From contig WIXG01000447.1 of assembly GCA_009869945.1 (NCBI GenBank), positions 1-55,415 of the forward strand: a stretch of 55,415 nt of DNA, given 5' to 3'. Shown in pieces: positions 1 to 10,772 of the stretch. Numbering within the stretch: position 1 is the first letter of the stretch; each line of letters begins with the position of its first letter. The position numbers and the translations under genes were made by a program. Source of the stretch: Mesaphorura yosii (Eukaryota > Arthropoda > Collembola > Poduromorpha > Tullbergiidae). The notes beneath the pieces were generated by a model. The model had not been told where the DNA came from. It saw only the letters and a program-made list of their open reading frames with translations, and made no database searches.

Positions 1-577
1 TCCTTCATCGCTGCGTTTGCTGACCTCACAGACGATTTACGGACACAACCACCTGGAACCATTGTACGAATTCTGGAGGTGGGTGGTGGAACAGGGTCAC
101 TGACCTCCGCCGTCCTTGCACACTTGAAGCAAGCAGAGTTGAGAGCCGAGTACACCTTCACAGACATTTCAAAGCATTTTGTGAGTGGTGCACAAGACAA
201 ATTTGGGGTCGCAGGGACTCCGGAAGGCGAGGGCGGCAACAGCATGTACTATGGAGTCTTGGACATTGAACGAGATCCGACAGCACAGGGCTACGCACCG
301 CAGACCTACGACATTGTACTTGGGTTCTTCGTGCTGCATGCTACCGCAGATATTCAGCGGGCTTTGGAGCATCTACGGTTACTGCTCTGCAATGCTGCCG
401 CGGAAGAATGTATATCTGCTTATTCATTGTTTCCCTGACAACAAAAATTTAGACTCCATTTACAGCTCGATTGCTCGATTGCTCAATTGTAAATCATCAG
501 CATCACATTGTCCACGTTTTCAAATTAATAGAATAAAAGTTGTATCTATTTCTAGCCAACAATATACTAGCCAATGA
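1..577 (+). pseudogene. Polyketide-synthase-type methyltransferase fragment, broken
   Basis: From base 1 an open frame reads into a class I SAM-methyltransferase motif (ILEVGGGTGSLT, bases 76-111), then FTDIS, YDIVLGFFVLHAT and ALEHLRLLL. That order is typical of the C-methyltransferase domain of iterative polyketide or fatty-acid synthases. After base about 390 the expected glycine turn and beta-strand (PGGR-like) is garbled: the original frame runs into an unrelated tail and stops at about 438. Methyltransferase-like residues (GRMYI) continue in another frame, which soon meets a stop. No splice sites repair this. I read it as a frameshifted remnant whose 5' part lies outside the window. An intact exon with unusual splicing is the alternative, so pseudogene status is likely but not certain. 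Confidence 0.55.
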
Positions 578-719
578 CTCATGGCCCGAAGCGCTGGTTC
601 AATGATGGCAGGATGGGACCGGCACTTGTGACCTAGCATCGTCATTCATGCCTTACATTGGCTACTTGCCATTGGGAGAAGGTGAGACGGAGATTTGTTT
701 TTGGTTAATGGATGACATA

Positions 720-990
720 TGTAGATATTACGAGAAGGCATTTTCTGATTCTTCTGACAAGGCTAGGCGCTAGAGAACTCATACCGGCGAGAAGCCATTC
801 AAATGTTGATTTTGCTCCTTGACGTTTACTCACTCATGGAGCAAAGTTGTGCACGAAAGAAGTCATGCTGGCCATTAACCCTTCGTTTATAAATATTGTG
901 ACAAGCGATTTAGCACGAGTTCAAAGCTCAAGACACTTGCGCTCGCATACAAAAGAAAAGCCTTACTTGCGTCGAATTTTTAACAAATCG
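720..990 (+). pseudogene. C2H2 zinc-finger remnant
   Basis: Reading from base 720 gives CRYYEKAFSDSSDK, a stop at 771, then the linker RTHTGEKPFKC (774-806) and another stop. About two more finger-like units follow (FCS..F....H....H at about 810-870; YKYCDKRFSTSSKLK at about 890-933). After a one-base shift the RSHTKEKPY linker appears at about 943-970. Spacing and linkers are those of Kruppel-type DNA-binding fingers. At least three in-frame stops, one frameshift and several lost Cys/His ligands show the copy is dead. It lies 140 bp downstream of the methyltransferase remnant, so this end of the window looks like a graveyard of duplicated genes. Confidence 0.7.
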
Positions 991-2007
991 TAAGCTATCC
1001 TCCAAAATCTACTCTGCAGTTGCTCTCGCCAGGTATGAATTGTTCGTTCGTCGTTCACAATAAATTGCCTTCAATGTGTTAATTTTATCGCTGTCAATGA
1101 AGAATAGTGCAATAAATTAAATTAAATGTGGATACTTAAAAAATCAGATGCAGATAACAAACTGCATGTATTTCATTTCATGACTTCATAAATCATAGTC
1201 TTGCGAAGGCGGTCGTAAATAGTGAATTGGAAAGTGCCGTAAACCCGACCGCCAGCCGCACGAGCCACGATCGAGCATTCAAGATCAAAATTATACGATT
1301 ACGCCAACGCCTCTGTAATAAAAGAATTCGCAAGACTCGCATTAATCAAAGCAATTCTCGAGTAATTGACAGGAAATGCAAATAAGGCAAGGCTCGGCTC
1401 AGAGAGAAGTAAATAAAAGTCCCATAATGAAATTTATTACGAATTGCATTTATCACTGCGGCTATGAAAGAGAAATTCATTGCATCGCATATCACATGGC
1501 AAAATCGCGTAATCGCGACATTTCACGCATGCGCTTGACATTTGCTTGGCAGAAACTTGAACTTGTTTTTTTTTCGTTCGATTGACTCTTGTCAACAGTT
1601 AATTTAGCGTAAATAGTAGTAAATGCCTTAAATAAAAGGAAAAGTTACGCTTCCTGTCTTGGGCTGTGCATGCTGCTGTTATCGAATCGAGCAGGCGACC
1701 GGAAGGTTGACTTTCGATTTTTTGTAGTGCAATTCGCAATCCGCATATTTGCATAACGTCTAGTTTACATAAGCATTATGCATTGGATTACTCGCGACTC
1801 AATTAATTTATTATCCGTTCATTAATCAAAAGGCGCTCATTTGCAATTCGAGCATGTTCACGTCTTCGTCTTCGTCTCTATCGTCGTCCCGATCGATCTG
1901 GCTGTAGCAGACGAAAAGCAGAAGACAGGCCTGTTGACTGGCAATCTTCATCTGTGACGTGATCAGCTCATCAGTTCATTGGGATTGCTCGAGTTACGCA
2001 ATTCACA
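991..2007. other. Intergenic, AT-rich
   Basis: No coding signal seen. Short open frames here lack domain-like composition and splice partners. The last 150 bp should hold the promoter and 5' UTR of the next gene, but no clear TATA box was seen. Confidence 0.6.
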
Positions 2008-3193
2008 ATGAAATCAGTGACGAGTTCGTGCGTAATTAAGTCCCTGGCCAGGAAAGGCTTGTGTAGAATCCGCCGATCATGGCCAAAATCTGACCGAAGT
2101 GCAGTTATTTTGCTGCAGGTGCTCCTTTGCTGTGATCTTTTTCTCGCGCTCAACGCCCAGAAAGTCACATACTACGAGCATTACAAGCGACAAGGTAAGA
2201 AAGTTTTGACGCTTGCAGCTTGGAATCTAGAGATTACGCCTACATTTTTGAATTTTCCGTTCCCGCGTCCATCGTCTCCAGGCAAATCGCTCGAAATGGT
2301 CGTCCACTCACTCAAATGCACTCCACTTCCTCGAAAATGGCGAGAAATGACGTCGTCCGTTGACTCGCACGGCTCTTGCCTCGTCTTTTACGAGTTCCCC
2401 GACTGCTCAGGCCGGCACATGACTCTCCGCCCGGGGACCGCGACGTATGTCTCCAACCTGAAGAAAATACGATTCAACGACGTGATCAGCTCGGCAAAGG
2501 CGTGCACGCCTGCAGTGACTCGTAAGCAATCGCGAATTATTTTCGCCGGTGCAGCAGTGAATTAATGTGTTTGGACCTTTGTTTTAGTGCGTAGTGGTCG
2601 CTACGCGATTCAAAATATGGACGACAGGAAATTCCTAAGCGCCCGGCTAAATTCTCGGCGTGGGTTCACCGAAGTTGAAACGGAGCCCTGGAAAAATCGG
2701 ATTTCTCAACATTGGGACGTGGCAAAAGTAAGAAAACACACGTAAAAGGAGTCGGGTGAAAATACGGCCAAAAACCTGTCATTTATTAATTTCTGCAACT
2801 TTGCACGATTCTCAAATTGACAGAACGCTGACGGGACTTACTGGCTCATTCCCCGTGTGCAGCTCTCCAAGAACCCAATCACCTACAACCTGCGTAGGTA
2901 CAAACCGAGTCCATTCCCGGAACCGGGCATGTTTCCGGATCGCGAGTACTGGAACCTTCAGCATCTGCAGGGGACAAAGTATCTAATCCGGAACGACGGA
3001 ACGGGCCGATGTCTTGTCATGGAGTAAGTTAATATTACGTCCTTACGCCGTTGTAGCCTCCAAATTACTGATTTCTCATGCTAATTTCGCATAATCCGTG
3101 TTTTGGGGGCTTTCCAGGGACGACGTGGAGGAAGACGAGTGCGATGCTGAGAACAAAAGCCATCAATGGTCATTTCGCGCGCTAAAAATCTAA
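2008..3193 (+). CDS. Secreted beta/gamma-crystallin plus ricin-like trefoil protein, copy 1
   Basis: Five exons fit in phase: 2008-2194, 2282-2521, 2588-2727, 2824-3023 and 3118-3193, giving about 280 residues. The start is an ATG followed by a basic stretch and a hydrophobic leader (VILLQVLLCCDLFLALNA), a signal peptide or anchor. Exon 2 holds a Greek-key beta/gamma-crystallin motif: FYEFPDCSGR, with the calcium-site consensus NDVISS near its end. Exons 3-5 (GRYAIQN, ISQHWDV, GTYWLIPR, HQWSF) have the repeating QxW pattern of a ricin-type beta-trefoil. Function is unknown; by family, an extracellular calcium and/or carbohydrate binder. The first intron is 87 nt with no in-frame stop, so retention would also translate. 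A close paralogue follows 680 bp downstream. AATAAA lies at 3284-3289. Confidence 0.82.
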
Positions 3194-3289
3194 AAATCTG
3201 ATCCGAGCCTGGAATCCATCAATCCATGTGTTTAATGCTGTGTTAATAGTTAATTGTTGTGTTAATCTTATTTTGTATACGTTAATAAA

Positions 3290-3872
3290 GTAAATAACTT
3301 GTGTTAAAGATAAGCTTATGCTCTGGTCGCTGGTGCCTGCAGGCTGCAGGCTTTTTTCCTTTTCTTGACATGACCTTATTGCCTACATTGAAAGCACGTA
3401 CGTGCTTGCAGAGTTTACATAACAAGCTAACTGTGCTCGTATTAAAATCGTATTCACTTAATTGACTTGGCTTACTGAATGAAAAGGCATGGCAAAGTGA
3501 AATCAAAACCTGTTTTCATTCGAATTCGCATTCGAGTAATTTCCCATGCTGAATTAAAAAGTGAAATTGGCCCGTCTTCCTTCCGGCTCGGCTCGTCTTC
3601 TTTTCATGCCTGCCTGTTCATCTCGTTCTTCATTCGTAGTGCAAATCGAACAAGAAGTAAATCGCGTGTCTGTCGTCGACTTTTGTATTGGCATTGTTTT
3701 GTTGTGGATCGAGAATTAATCAGCTGGGTGGATTGGAATTTCAGCTATTTTAAGTTAATTTGAGCTCATTTCAGTGTCGTGAGCTTAATTACTACACAAT
3801 TCGAGCTTTTACGTGTTTGAGGCTTCAGTAAGGGAATTTTGCTTGTTGTGGTTAGTTATTATCGGCTAAATA
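3290..3872. other. Intergenic between tandem crystallin-like genes
   Basis: AT-rich spacer. It must carry the promoter of the second copy. Open frames at 3282-3506 (minus) and 3479-3763 (plus) show no family resemblance and are judged chance. Confidence 0.6.
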
Positions 3873-5156
3873 ATGAAAACTGTGCAAAGCTGGCGCTGGG
3901 AACTTCGCCTGACCTCCCCAGTCACACTTCTCGCCTCCATCGTCTGTCTCCTCCACCTTTTCAGGTGGCACGTGCCGCCTGCACTCGCCGAAGAAGTCTT
4001 CCTCACAATTACACTCTACGATCACCAGAATAAAGAAGGTAAGACCACAAACTGCTTAACTGCCCCGGCATCTCTGATCCTGACTGATTATTGATTGGCT
4101 GATGCCTGTGTGTAATTTTCAGGTCCCTCGACGCTCGTCGAAGTCAAAGGTTGCACGAACATCCAGCCAGACTGGAATGACCGCACGTCCTCATTCGAAC
4201 TGCATGGCAAATGCATCAAGCTGTATAAGGACCAAGATTGCACGGGCCGTGTCGTGACTGTCCGCCTGAACCGGGAGAATGAAGGCTGGCTCGGGAATCT
4301 AAAGAAACTGCACATGAATGATGCGATTAGCTCGGTCAGCTCCTGCCAGCGGGAGAGCCCGAAACGTAAGTCGCGTGTATCAGCCAGACAATAGCCAATC
4401 AGCGTGTGGCGTAATTTTAAATTCTCGCAAGGCACTTATTTCGTTCTTCTTCTTTATTTAGTGACCAATGGCCGATATGTGCTCCAGTCGCCATTCGACC
4501 GCCACGTATGTAAATTATTTATTATTTACCTCCTTATCAGTGTAAACTATCCAGAATTCCATTCGCATGCATTATTTTGGGTTCTTCTGCTAGGTTTTGA
4601 CGGTCCGACGCCTCGTTGGCGGCTACACCATGCTGAAAACGGAGCGCTGGATCAAAGGTTTCTCACAGCAGTGGGATCTTGAAAAGGTTAGCCTAGCCGT
4701 TTGTAGTGCAATTGATTTCGATATACCACGCCACGACAGGTGATGTTCAAACGAAGTTAAGCTGATGTTTTCGCTAACACTATCGCAGAATGATGACGAG
4801 ACATACTGGCTCACGCCTCGTGTGTACGAGACGAATCGTATCACGTACGATCTCAAACCGAGCGACACTCCTGTCACGGCCGTGGAGAAAAACAACTGGA
4901 TCATCGAAGGCCTGAGTGGGAAAGTGTACTCGATCAGGAAGGAGAATACAAATATGTGTGTTACGATGGGGTCAGCAACTTCCTTATCAATATTGAATTT
5001 TTGCACAAATTGCAAATTGCATATTAACGCATCTTGCCAATTTTTCTGCGTTTTACGCGTTTCAGGGGCCGAATGGAAGTCAAGCTTCGACTCTGCAACC
5101 GAGAGAATGTCCAGCAACATTGGGTCTTCCATCGAATGAAGAATACACCGGATTAA
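3873..5156 (+). CDS. Secreted beta/gamma-crystallin plus ricin-like trefoil protein, copy 2
   Basis: Six exons: 3873-4038, 4123-4365, 4462-4505, 4594-4686, 4789-4970 and 5066-5156; 272 residues. The leader contains a hydrophobic run (VTLLASIVCLLHLF) ending near VPPALAEE. Exon 2 gives LYKDQDCTGR and NDAISS, matching the crystallin Greek-key and calcium consensus. Later exons give GRYVLQS, FSQQWDLEK, TYWLTPRVY and QQHWVF, matching copy 1 block by block. Intron positions are shared except one: a 88-nt intron splits GRYVLQSPFDRH from the next block here but is absent from copy 1. The lone extra intron records gain or loss after duplication. Role unknown, presumably extracellular like its neighbour. 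AATAAA at 5268-5273. Confidence 0.82.
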
Positions 5157-5273
5157 ATGCGTTTAGAGGATAGTATTGGTCAGTATTCTATTAATAGCCT
5201 GCGCCGAGTCGAGTCATGGACCTGAATGAGACGAGTGTTTATTGACATTAATGACTCGTATTATTTGAATAAA

Positions 5274-5892
5274 GATGCAAAACATACGTTGCGAAAATTG
5301 AATTGCGTTGCATTCTCTGTTCTCAGTTCTCAGAGGTTAAGGCCATCGTCCAAGCCAGAAGAAGACATTAACTCATACAAGATACAAGAATTTCGCGTTC
5401 GTTGGGCCATCGTCCTTGAAAATAACTTTAAATATTTCGTTTACAGCAAAAAGTGCACGAGTAAATGGAATTTTTTTGCTGTACGCTGAGTTTTACTGGC
5501 TTATTTCTCACAACTTTGGTGCTGTTGTTACGCAATCCAGACTAGATTTCTGATTGCCATTGCTAATTTCGACGTGCTATACGTACAAAATCAGCGCAAA
5601 ACTTACAAAGATGAGCCTCGAATCAGTCGAGTCAAGCCGAAACGCTTCTAGCTTAATTAATCAAGCCCGTGCATCTACAGTCGAGGCGCCAGTCATTAGT
5701 CGATCATTATCACTACTGCAATTACGATTACTCAGCAAATATTTGTCTGCCCGCGGCCAAGTGAAGTGTTGATTGTTGATTCTTTGCATTCAATCAGGGA
5801 ATTCGCGATTCGTGAATTGGCGACGAACCTGAGATCTGCGATCAGCTTTCGTTCAGTTTCAGGCGCTGAGTGAACGAAGGAGGATCCCCAAC
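5274..5892. other. Intergenic
   Basis: No supported gene. Open frames at 5226-5489 and 5554-5772 lack any recognisable family and have no signal or splice context. The 3' end must hold the promoter of the SEC14-like gene. Confidence 0.6.
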
Positions 5893-6988
5893 ATGAAGTT
5901 ATTGGTCACAGTCTCGCTGGTGATTCTTTTGGCAGCCGGATCTTCCGCCGAGCTGAATCTGAGCAAAGAAGAGCAGAAAGCACTGGAAAAATTCCGCCCC
6001 ATCGCCGAGAAGATTGTGTATGCCGACTACATGAAGACTGACCGATACCTGGTTCGATTCCTGCAGGCACGGGACTTGAATATTGACGACGCCACCGAAA
6101 TGCTGTGGAAATCGATGAAGTGGAGGCGAGACAACAAAATGGACACAATTCTCCAGGAAGACTTTTCCGTGTACGACGAGCATTTCAAATTCATCTTCGC
6201 GGGGGACGACAAGGAAGGAAGGCCAAGTAAGCTCGAATCTCGAACCCTGCGCGAAGTCGAACCTATTTTCTTCAAAGCTTTCTGACCTCTGACCTTCTTC
6301 TTCTCCAGTTGCGATTTCCCTCTTTGGAATGTACGACATTCGCAAATTCGTCGTGTCCGGCCGCCTTAGCCAATTGCTTCGATACTTTGATCGAATGCAG
6401 GAACTGGCCGAGGTCGATCTTCGGAGGCGAATGGCGCTCCCTGGCGGAGAAAACATTACGGGAACTGTATCGATCCTCGACATGGCCGGATTCAACTTGC
6501 GGCAACACGCCTGCCTGCAGTGTAAGTCGAAGTCGAGAACTGAAATTGTCTGGAGTGGCCTTCCGTAAAAATTGTCCTTCGGGGTCTATTTTCAGGTCTC
6601 TCCGTGGCTCCGCACATGTTTCAAAATCTAGAAGACAATTACCCAGGATTCTTCGACCGGATCTTTCTCGTAAACAGTAAGCAGACTTAAAAATTACTTC
6701 CCTGCACTACTGATTAGTTTCCAATGTTTACTGATTGCAGCTCCGCCGATTTTCAACCCCGTTCTGGAGTTAATCAAGCCATTTCTCTCGAAAGCCACTA
6801 TAAAGGCGTTAAAAGTCTACGGCCACAACAAGGCAGAGTGGAAGAAGGCATTGCTCGCCGAAATCGAGCCTGACCAGCTCCCTTTGCTGTACGGAGGTAC
6901 AAAGGCGTACGACTCCTTCCACTCAGACTGGAGAAAACAGAATCCTGAAGTGGCGGCTTTGTTGGGGCGGAAGGCGACGACGACGTAG
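5893..6988 (+). CDS. SEC14-like (CRAL-TRIO) lipid-transfer protein with signal peptide
   Basis: Four exons: 5893-6226, 6309-6521, 6596-6676 and 6741-6988; 291 residues. Residues 1-19 (MKLLVTVSLVILLAAGSSA) form a clean signal peptide. A CRAL-TRIO N-terminal helix domain follows (RYLVRFLQARDLNIDDA, residues about 50-70). The SEC14 lipid-binding fold comes next: SILDMAGFNL, APHMFQNLEDNYPGF, RIFLVNTPPIFNPV and LPLLYGG. Family members bind phosphoinositides, tocopherol or retinoids, normally in the cytosol. Here the leader sits in the same exon as the domain start and no downstream Met gives a complete domain, so the protein should enter the secretory pathway. Length is slightly shorter than SEC14L2 because the C-terminal GOLD domain is missing. 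Confidence 0.85.
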
Positions 6989-7321
6989 ACGAAGGGCAGA
7001 TCGTGGCGGCGGCGCAGCAGCGCGTAAAAGCAGCTTCGAATTTTGAATGCCTTCACATTGTATTTGAGGAGTCGAGAACTGGACTGGCAGTCAATTTGAT
7101 TTGCCTATTTAATTTATTGTACTAATTGCTGGCTGATTAAAGTGAGACTTAGCTGTAGTTAGTACTTGGTTAATGGTTAGTTAATATGTGGAACTAAGAG
7201 GTGTTATTACTGGATTAAAGATCAGGAGGACAGTTTAGAGTAATTCTACTGAATAGCTGAATTAGTTTTAGAATTCCAATTCCAACTCCTGATAACTGGA
7301 GCTGACGTTAATGGGTTAATA
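6989..7321. other. Short spacer with SEC14 3' UTR
   Basis: Contains an ATTAAA-like poly(A) signal near 7137 and little else. A possible splice acceptor (TTTTAG, 7266-7271) just upstream of the next ATG means a short 5' exon of the HCF-like gene cannot be excluded. Confidence 0.5.
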
Positions 7322-8983
7322 ATGGACAAGGACCAAGAAGCAGCAAACGTATGCACTGGCCAGGTAGGAGCTGAAACCGAAGAAGGCTTCGACGTCGAAA
7401 AGGTGGAAGTTGACGTTGACAATGACGAGCACGGCTCCGACCCGTGTTCAAATCCAAATCCGGGCCATCCTGGTGCTGCTGGAGTGCTTGGTGCAACTGA
7501 GTCAGAATCAACAGAACCGGAGGTCCAGACGAATATGGAACGTGCCCTGAACTTGGTGGTGCCCGATTCAGAAGAATTTGAAAGCTTTCTTGACACTTTG
7601 GCATCGGTTTGCGCTTCTGCTCCATCTATGCCATTGCCACTGAGGGAACCGGAAGGAGCCGTTGCGAACGTAGGTGTGTGCGTAGGCGAGAACGACAACA
7701 ATCAACTTACTCCCGAAGCCAACGCGATTTATTATGCGACCGCCACAGACATCGATAATCTAATGACATGCCACCTCCACGCCGGAGGAGGTGGCGGGGG
7801 CGAGGAAGTGGACGAAGTACTTTTATCTGAGGCTGAAGCTGAGGCTGAGGACGAGGGCACAGGCGCAGAATGGCAAAGGCAAATTAGTAACATGGATCAA
7901 CAACTTAAAGACGTTGAAGAACTTCAGCCTCCGCCAAACCGCTGGAAAGATGTCGCGTACACCGCAAAGAACTCCTGTAAGGTGGCTCATTACTACAACC
8001 TCACCGATCAACTCATCACTCTGCCGCCCGACACGGACGTTTCGGGCATGGCTGAATTTACGCTCTCCAAGGTCCTTCTGGGGCCGGACACCGTGTACAA
8101 GTTCCGAGTCGCAGGCGTCAACGGTTGTGGGATCGGCCCGTTCAGCGAGGAGGTTACAATTCGTACGCCGCGGGCCGGCCTTCCACCGCCTCCAGAATCG
8201 ATCAGCGTCGTGCTGGAGACGAATGCGGTTAGAATCGGTTGGCGACCCGGTAGCGAAGGCAACGGTCGCCCAAACGTAGCCACACCCACTTTCGTCGTGG
8301 TTGACCCGAGCATTGAATATTTGGTTTACATGGCGGTTGACCAGCCGGGGGTAAGTTTATTATTAAGTTTATCCCGTGCCATTTAAATTTTATGCGCTGG
8401 ACGCTAGGTTTTTTTTTAAATTCATCTTACCTGATCTTTGATCTTTCAGAGTCAAAGTCAAAGGCACGGCTTGCAATTTGCCCAAGTTTACTGTGGCAAG
8501 GAAACTTACTGTAGAGTGCCGAACAGCGTCATGAAGTCAGCACGAATTGACGTGTCGGATGGGACCAAGAAGCCTGCCATCATTTTTCGCATTAAGGCCA
8601 AGAACAAACTGGGTGACGGGCCGTCAACGCAGGTTCGATGGATTATCGACGATTACGACAAGGACTGTCGCCAGGCTCCGGCGGGGAAAGGGAAACGAAA
8701 GCATGGTGCGAAAGGTAATCACAATTTTGTCACAATTCGCAATGTATTTCGGTTCGAGTCGGTTCTTGGCTCATGCCCTTCATTTTATACAATTCCAGGC
8801 TTGGGCTCGGGCAAGACAATGGAAAAGGAAAAATCAGCGGAGAGACAGAAAATGGGAACTTTCGACAGCGCCGTCGACGTGTTCAAGCGTCCGACGGCAC
8901 CTGCAAAGCGAAGCTTCAAGCAAATGGCCGGTCCGTCGCCGGCGCGAGAACCCGTGCCCACAGATGTTCCACCGGGCGAGTGA
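7322..8983 (+). CDS. Host cell factor C-terminal-only homologue (fibronectin III)
   Basis: Three exons: 7322-8350, 8450-8714 and 8799-8983; 492 residues. The first 200 residues are acidic and low-complexity (Glu/Asp runs, a Gly6 tract). Residues about 207-425 match the paired fibronectin III domains of the HCF-1 C-terminal subunit: RWKDV, YKFRVAGVNGCGIGPFSE, QFAQVYCG, KKPAIIFRIKAKNKLGDGPSTQVRW. A basic stretch (GKGKRKHG) follows and may be a nuclear localisation signal. Known HCF-1 begins with a Kelch propeller that tethers transcription factors, and its C-terminal subunit associates with it through these domains. No Kelch coding is present upstream: the SEC14 gene ends only 333 bp away. This looks like a separate gene for the HCF-1C half. 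AATAAA at 9112-9117. Confidence 0.8.
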
Positions 8984-9117
8984 TTGGGCATTGCATTGAT
9001 TGGTTTATTTAACTTGCGACTGGCGTACTGCGCCCGAATTAATTGATTGAAAGAACGAGTCCATATTTGACTGTTATCGTTAGCCATTGCATTGTTTGAT
9101 TTGAAGGCTGTAATAAA

Positions 9118-9433
9118 CTCTATCCTTGTTATTATTAGTTTTATTAGTCAAACGTTTCCGTGTTGTTAGTCATGACAGAGTGCATGGCTCGTGGAGCAGA
9201 ATTTGCAGAATTGTAAATAATTGAATAATTAACTACGCATTTTATGTAGGTTCAGGATAAGCAATTCGCGAGAAACTTAAAATTTTCCACGAAACTGGTT
9301 CTTTGTCACCCATTTGTCCATACCGGCCAAAGTTTGTCATCGCAGTCAGAGCTTGTGAGGTGACAGATTTGAAGAGAAACCGGTTTGAAACGCTGGCAAA
9401 CTTTGCTACGAAACGAAGAACGATTAGTTCTTG
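9118..9433. other. Intergenic upstream of peptide cluster
   Basis: AT-rich spacer; no coding signal. It should carry the distal control region of the first six-cysteine peptide gene. Confidence 0.5.
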
Positions 9434-9440
9434 GATAAAA
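9434..9440 (+). promoter_or_regulatory. TATA-like box of peptide gene 1
   Basis: GATAAAA followed by GGC, with an arthropod-type initiator TCATT at 9467-9471. The spacing of about 30 nt to the initiator A fits a focused core promoter and puts the transcription start about 105 nt before the ATG at 9576. Confidence 0.5.
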
Positions 9441-9575
9441 GGCAGTCCCGCCGCGCCGTAAGAGTTTCATTCAGAATTCAGCCGCTTTCGCACCAGAAGT
9501 AAGCGGATCAAGCCAGTCAACACCAGATTTTAGCCAAAGTACGCTAATATTACGAAAACCTTCGCTCAGCTCGTG

Positions 9576-9836
9576 ATGGCAAGTAAAGTTTTGCTGCTAG
9601 GATTCGTCTTCGTGCTGACTGTTGGATTCGTTCTTGTGTCAGTCGACGCTGAACCAGCACCAGCGCACGCCCAGGCCGGAGGCAACGCGGGTGGCGATTT
9701 CAACGTCGAAGGATTGCCCGGCCTCTTCTCCCGTGTCAAGCGGCAGTACGAGCAGTCTTGTGTAAGATGCAACCGCTGCAGGAGTGGATTGTGTCGCTCC
9801 AGCGGCTCTTGCTGTTTGGGCCTGGCTCGGACTTGA
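9576..9836 (+). CDS. Six-cysteine secreted peptide precursor 1
   Basis: Single exon, 86 residues, ATG at 9576. Layout: signal peptide (residues 1-25, ending VSVDA), an Ala/Gly/Pro-rich acidic propeptide, a dibasic furin/prohormone-convertase site (RVKR), then a mature peptide that begins with Gln and is about 30 residues long. Cysteines in the mature part follow C-x2-C-x2-C-x4-C-x5-CC with basic residues between. Gln at the new N-terminus would probably cyclise to pyroglutamate. Two paralogues follow at 10428 and 11147. This copy differs by one extra residue in the third loop and a short tail after the CC. I do not recognise the family. A defence peptide, venom-like peptide or signalling peptide are all possible. 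AATAAA at 9912-9917. Confidence 0.75.
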   Translation: MASKVLLLGFVFVLTVGFVLVSVDAEPAPAHAQAGGNAGGDFNVEGLPGLFSRVKRQYEQSCVRCNRCRSGLCRSSGSCCLGLART

Positions 9837-10427
9837 ATACAGAGCAGCGGCGGGATTTTGGAATTCTTAACCTGAAAAGATGCATTTCTAGTATTTTGAG
9901 CACTTGACGTCAATAAATTCTTGACTTGTATCAAAATCTTAGCGTTTAAGTACTGATTGGCTTAATAATTGTAGTAAAGACAATAAATCGCGTGTGGTGC
10001 TGTGTGTTTTCTGTTTTGAGGGTAAGTAAATTAGTAAAACAAATGCATAATCGTAATTGTTTGGAATGGGAAAAACCTGTTATGTTCATCACTCATTTGT
10101 CGCGATACGCGAAGTCTTTGCATGTAAAATTAGTATAAGGATAAGCTCTACTGCAAATTAGTCACAGTTTGAACAACAGAGCGCAGTTTGTCCAGTGTCA
10201 AGTGCCAGTTGCAAGTCTTGTCTGGAATCTGAACGTGGTAGAACCAGCTAAGCGTTTCTTGTCTCCAGTGCATTGTTGTCAAGTTCCGCTGTAAGAAGGT
10301 GCGTCCTTGAAGTAAAACTCCAGAAAGTAAGTCGAAGAGTTGAACAACCATAAAATGTCCAAGCTCGAGCTCTTATCAGTTGTTACTTTTAATTTTAGCT
10401 CCAATTAGCCAATTCTTCAGCTCATCC
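9837..10427. other. Spacer between peptide genes 1 and 2
   Basis: 3' UTR of peptide 1, then non-coding sequence. GTAAGT at about 10326 and a TTTTAG acceptor at about 10394-10399 suggest a short 5' UTR intron in peptide gene 2. Confidence 0.45.
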
Positions 10428-10682
10428 ATGTCCAAGAAACTCGTCATCATTGTCCTGCTCGTGCTCGCGTCAGTTTTGCTAGAGCAAACGGCCGATATCG
10501 AAGCGAAGCCTGCATCGCCTGCAGCCGAGCCGGCGCCACTGGGGGCGCCTGCGACTGGAGCAGGAATTATGAGCCGATTCAAACGACAATCGAAAAGCGG
10601 GCAAGGACAGGTCCGTGCTCAAGCGTGCAGCAACTGCAGTCGGTGTAGACACGGCTGTCAGTCGAATGGAAGATGCTGCTGA
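10428..10682 (+). CDS. Six-cysteine secreted peptide precursor 2
   Basis: 84 residues, starting at ATG 10428 (MSKKLVIIVLLVL). An open frame extends further 5' but without an ATG and across a likely splice acceptor. Order is signal peptide, Ala/Pro-rich propeptide, FKR cleavage site, and a mature Gln-initial peptide whose cysteines run C-x2-C-x2-C-x3-C-x5-CC, with the stop directly after the final CC. Loop residues (SRCRHG, SNGRCC) match copy 3 more closely than copy 1. The propeptide is acidic to neutral and the mature part strongly basic, the usual layout of cationic antimicrobial or toxin-like precursors, though the actual activity is unknown. AATAAA at 10767-10772. Confidence 0.78.
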   Translation: MSKKLVIIVLLVLASVLLEQTADIEAKPASPAAEPAPLGAPATGAGIMSRFKRQSKSGQGQVRAQACSNCSRCRHGCQSNGRCC

Positions 10683-10772
10683 TTTGTCTGCTGATCCTTC
10701 AATACAACGGCAGAAGAAGAGACATTTTATGACGAAGAAGCTGGCCCGTGATTAATTAGTAGTAATAATAAA

